A stretch of 39,629 nucleotides of DNA. It comes from Myxococcales bacterium (GTDB lineage: Bacteria; Myxococcota_A; Polyangia; Haliangiales; Haliangiaceae). The stretch covers positions 1 to 39,629 of the forward strand of contig JAAEPE010000183.1 of the NCBI GenBank assembly GCA_024222395.1, written 5' to 3'. Made by a program: the position numbers and the translations under genes. The notes below the pieces were generated by a model. The model was not told the DNA's origin. It was given only the letters and a program-made list of their open reading frames with translations, and made no database searches. Of the stretch, positions 39,262 through 39,629 are shown in pieces; positions within the stretch are counted from its first letter, which is position 1; each line of letters begins with the position of its first letter.

Positions 39262-39629
39262 GCGCAAGCAGCGCTCTGCCTGGTTATTGGTCAGAGGTAC
39301 GCGAGGATCATCCAGAAAAACTCGGAAGTGCTGCATGTTCTCGGAGAGATAATGGATCGCAGTCCCAAGAGTGCTCTTCGGCAACGCGCGTTGCTGTAAT
39401 AGCCACTTCTCGATCTTCGCTACGATGGGCGCAGACTTATCGGTGCGCGCATCTTGAATCTCGCCCAGCGCAGCATCACGAGCCTCGCCCTGAAGAAAAC
39501 GAAAGTCTGGCGATTCTCGGTCGATCATGAACAGGTCCCGCATCATGTCGGTCATTTCGGTTGCAACCGGATAGGCCTTTTCGGCATCGACAAATCTTCG
39601 TCTCGCGTGGCTCCAGCACCCGGCAAGAC
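39254..39629 (-). pseudogene. IS66 transposase (tnpC), central fragment reaching the window edge
   Basis: The minus-strand frame enters from the right edge with LAGCWSHARRRFVDAEKAYP, the conserved IS66 GCWxHARRxF block, then FRFLQGEARDAALGE, LPKSTLGTAIHYLSENMQHF and LDDPRVPLTNNQAERCLRS. The NNQAER block contains the last catalytic acidic residue of the DDE triad. It is cut directly after SPV by the recombinase element; beyond that the open frame continues into unrelated residues. Its continuation is the fragment at 36445-36651. Confidence 0.9.

Larger units (their letters stand above)
36393..39629 (-). mobile_element. IS66-family element, interrupted, right part beyond window
   Basis: The terminus GTAAGACCTAG starts at 36393, matching the GTAA end typical of IS66 elements; a non-coding margin to 36444 follows and then the 3' end of a tnpC transposase. 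The other end is outside the window. It lies inside the MYXO-CTERM gene remnant. The 8 bp before the terminus (GTATCATC, 36385-36392) is the expected target duplication but its partner is not visible. The transposase is itself interrupted by the serine-recombinase element. Confidence 0.75.

Noticed and set aside
1..39629. tRNA, rRNA, riboswitch or CRISPR features
   Set aside because: No cloverleaf-type, rRNA-like or regularly spaced repeat sequences were recognised on either strand by eye.

Overview
The window reads as a chromosomal segment of a GC-rich, Gram-negative deltaproteobacterium of the Myxococcota type. Signs of this are many lipoproteins with a signal peptide followed by a low-complexity Gly/Ser/Asp linker, von Willebrand A and FG-GAP lipoproteins, a DUF4423-type regulator, a MYXO-CTERM-like sorting tail, and a single-domain response regulator. 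No rRNA, tRNA or CRISPR array was seen. The exact taxon cannot be fixed from this window.

Layout. 0-6.9 kb: end of an unidentified gene, a CheY-like receiver, an SDR oxidoreductase, an arfB-patatin pair on the minus strand, a vWA lipoprotein, a tight thioesterase-thioesterase-esterase operon, copy 1 of a 160-bp MITE, and a methyltransferase. 7-11 kb: a beta-oxidation operon (fadN-like, fadA thiolase, small DUF442-like phosphatase). 11-17.4 kb: a decay zone. It holds a GST with an early frameshift, an HU protein, a frameshifted secreted protein, a vWA lipoprotein with three lesions, a purU gene split by a 196-bp MITE with an 8-bp target duplication, an intact YegD-like Hsp70 behind two hairpin repeats, and an FG-GAP gene that ends abruptly. 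17.4-20 kb: a FetAB-type ABC exporter operon with a ureohydrolase. 20-26.8 kb: a MOSC-MORN fusion, a truncated GST, a lipoprotein/envelope-protein pair, a LapA-like protein and a Cys-rich CxGxC-repeat lipoprotein. 26.9-33 kb: an esterase pseudogene, MITE copy 2 (which supplies the stop codon of a lipoprotein gene), a DUF4423 regulator, more lipoproteins and two frameshifted genes. 33-35 kb: a three-gene operon around an MtfA-type zinc peptidase. 35.2-36.2 kb: an RRM protein and a cold-shock protein. 36.2-39.6 kb: a nested insertion.

The most striking structure is that nest. A MYXO-CTERM gene tail is cut by an IS66-family element. The IS66 transposase gene is in turn cut by a 2.6-kb serine-recombinase element flanked by an 8-bp repeat. 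Removing the insert restores the transposase reading frame exactly. The recombinase itself is broken by two frameshifts, one caused by a 7-bp tandem duplication.

Functionally, the thioesterases, esterase and fad genes suggest acyl-CoA and fatty-acid turnover. The lipoproteins suggest an elaborate, rapidly changing cell envelope. The decay has substitution lesions (nonsense codons, a lost catalytic serine, ATA where a start codon is expected) and transposon insertions as well as indels, so sequencing error alone does not explain it. Some of the isolated single-base frameshifts could still be read errors.
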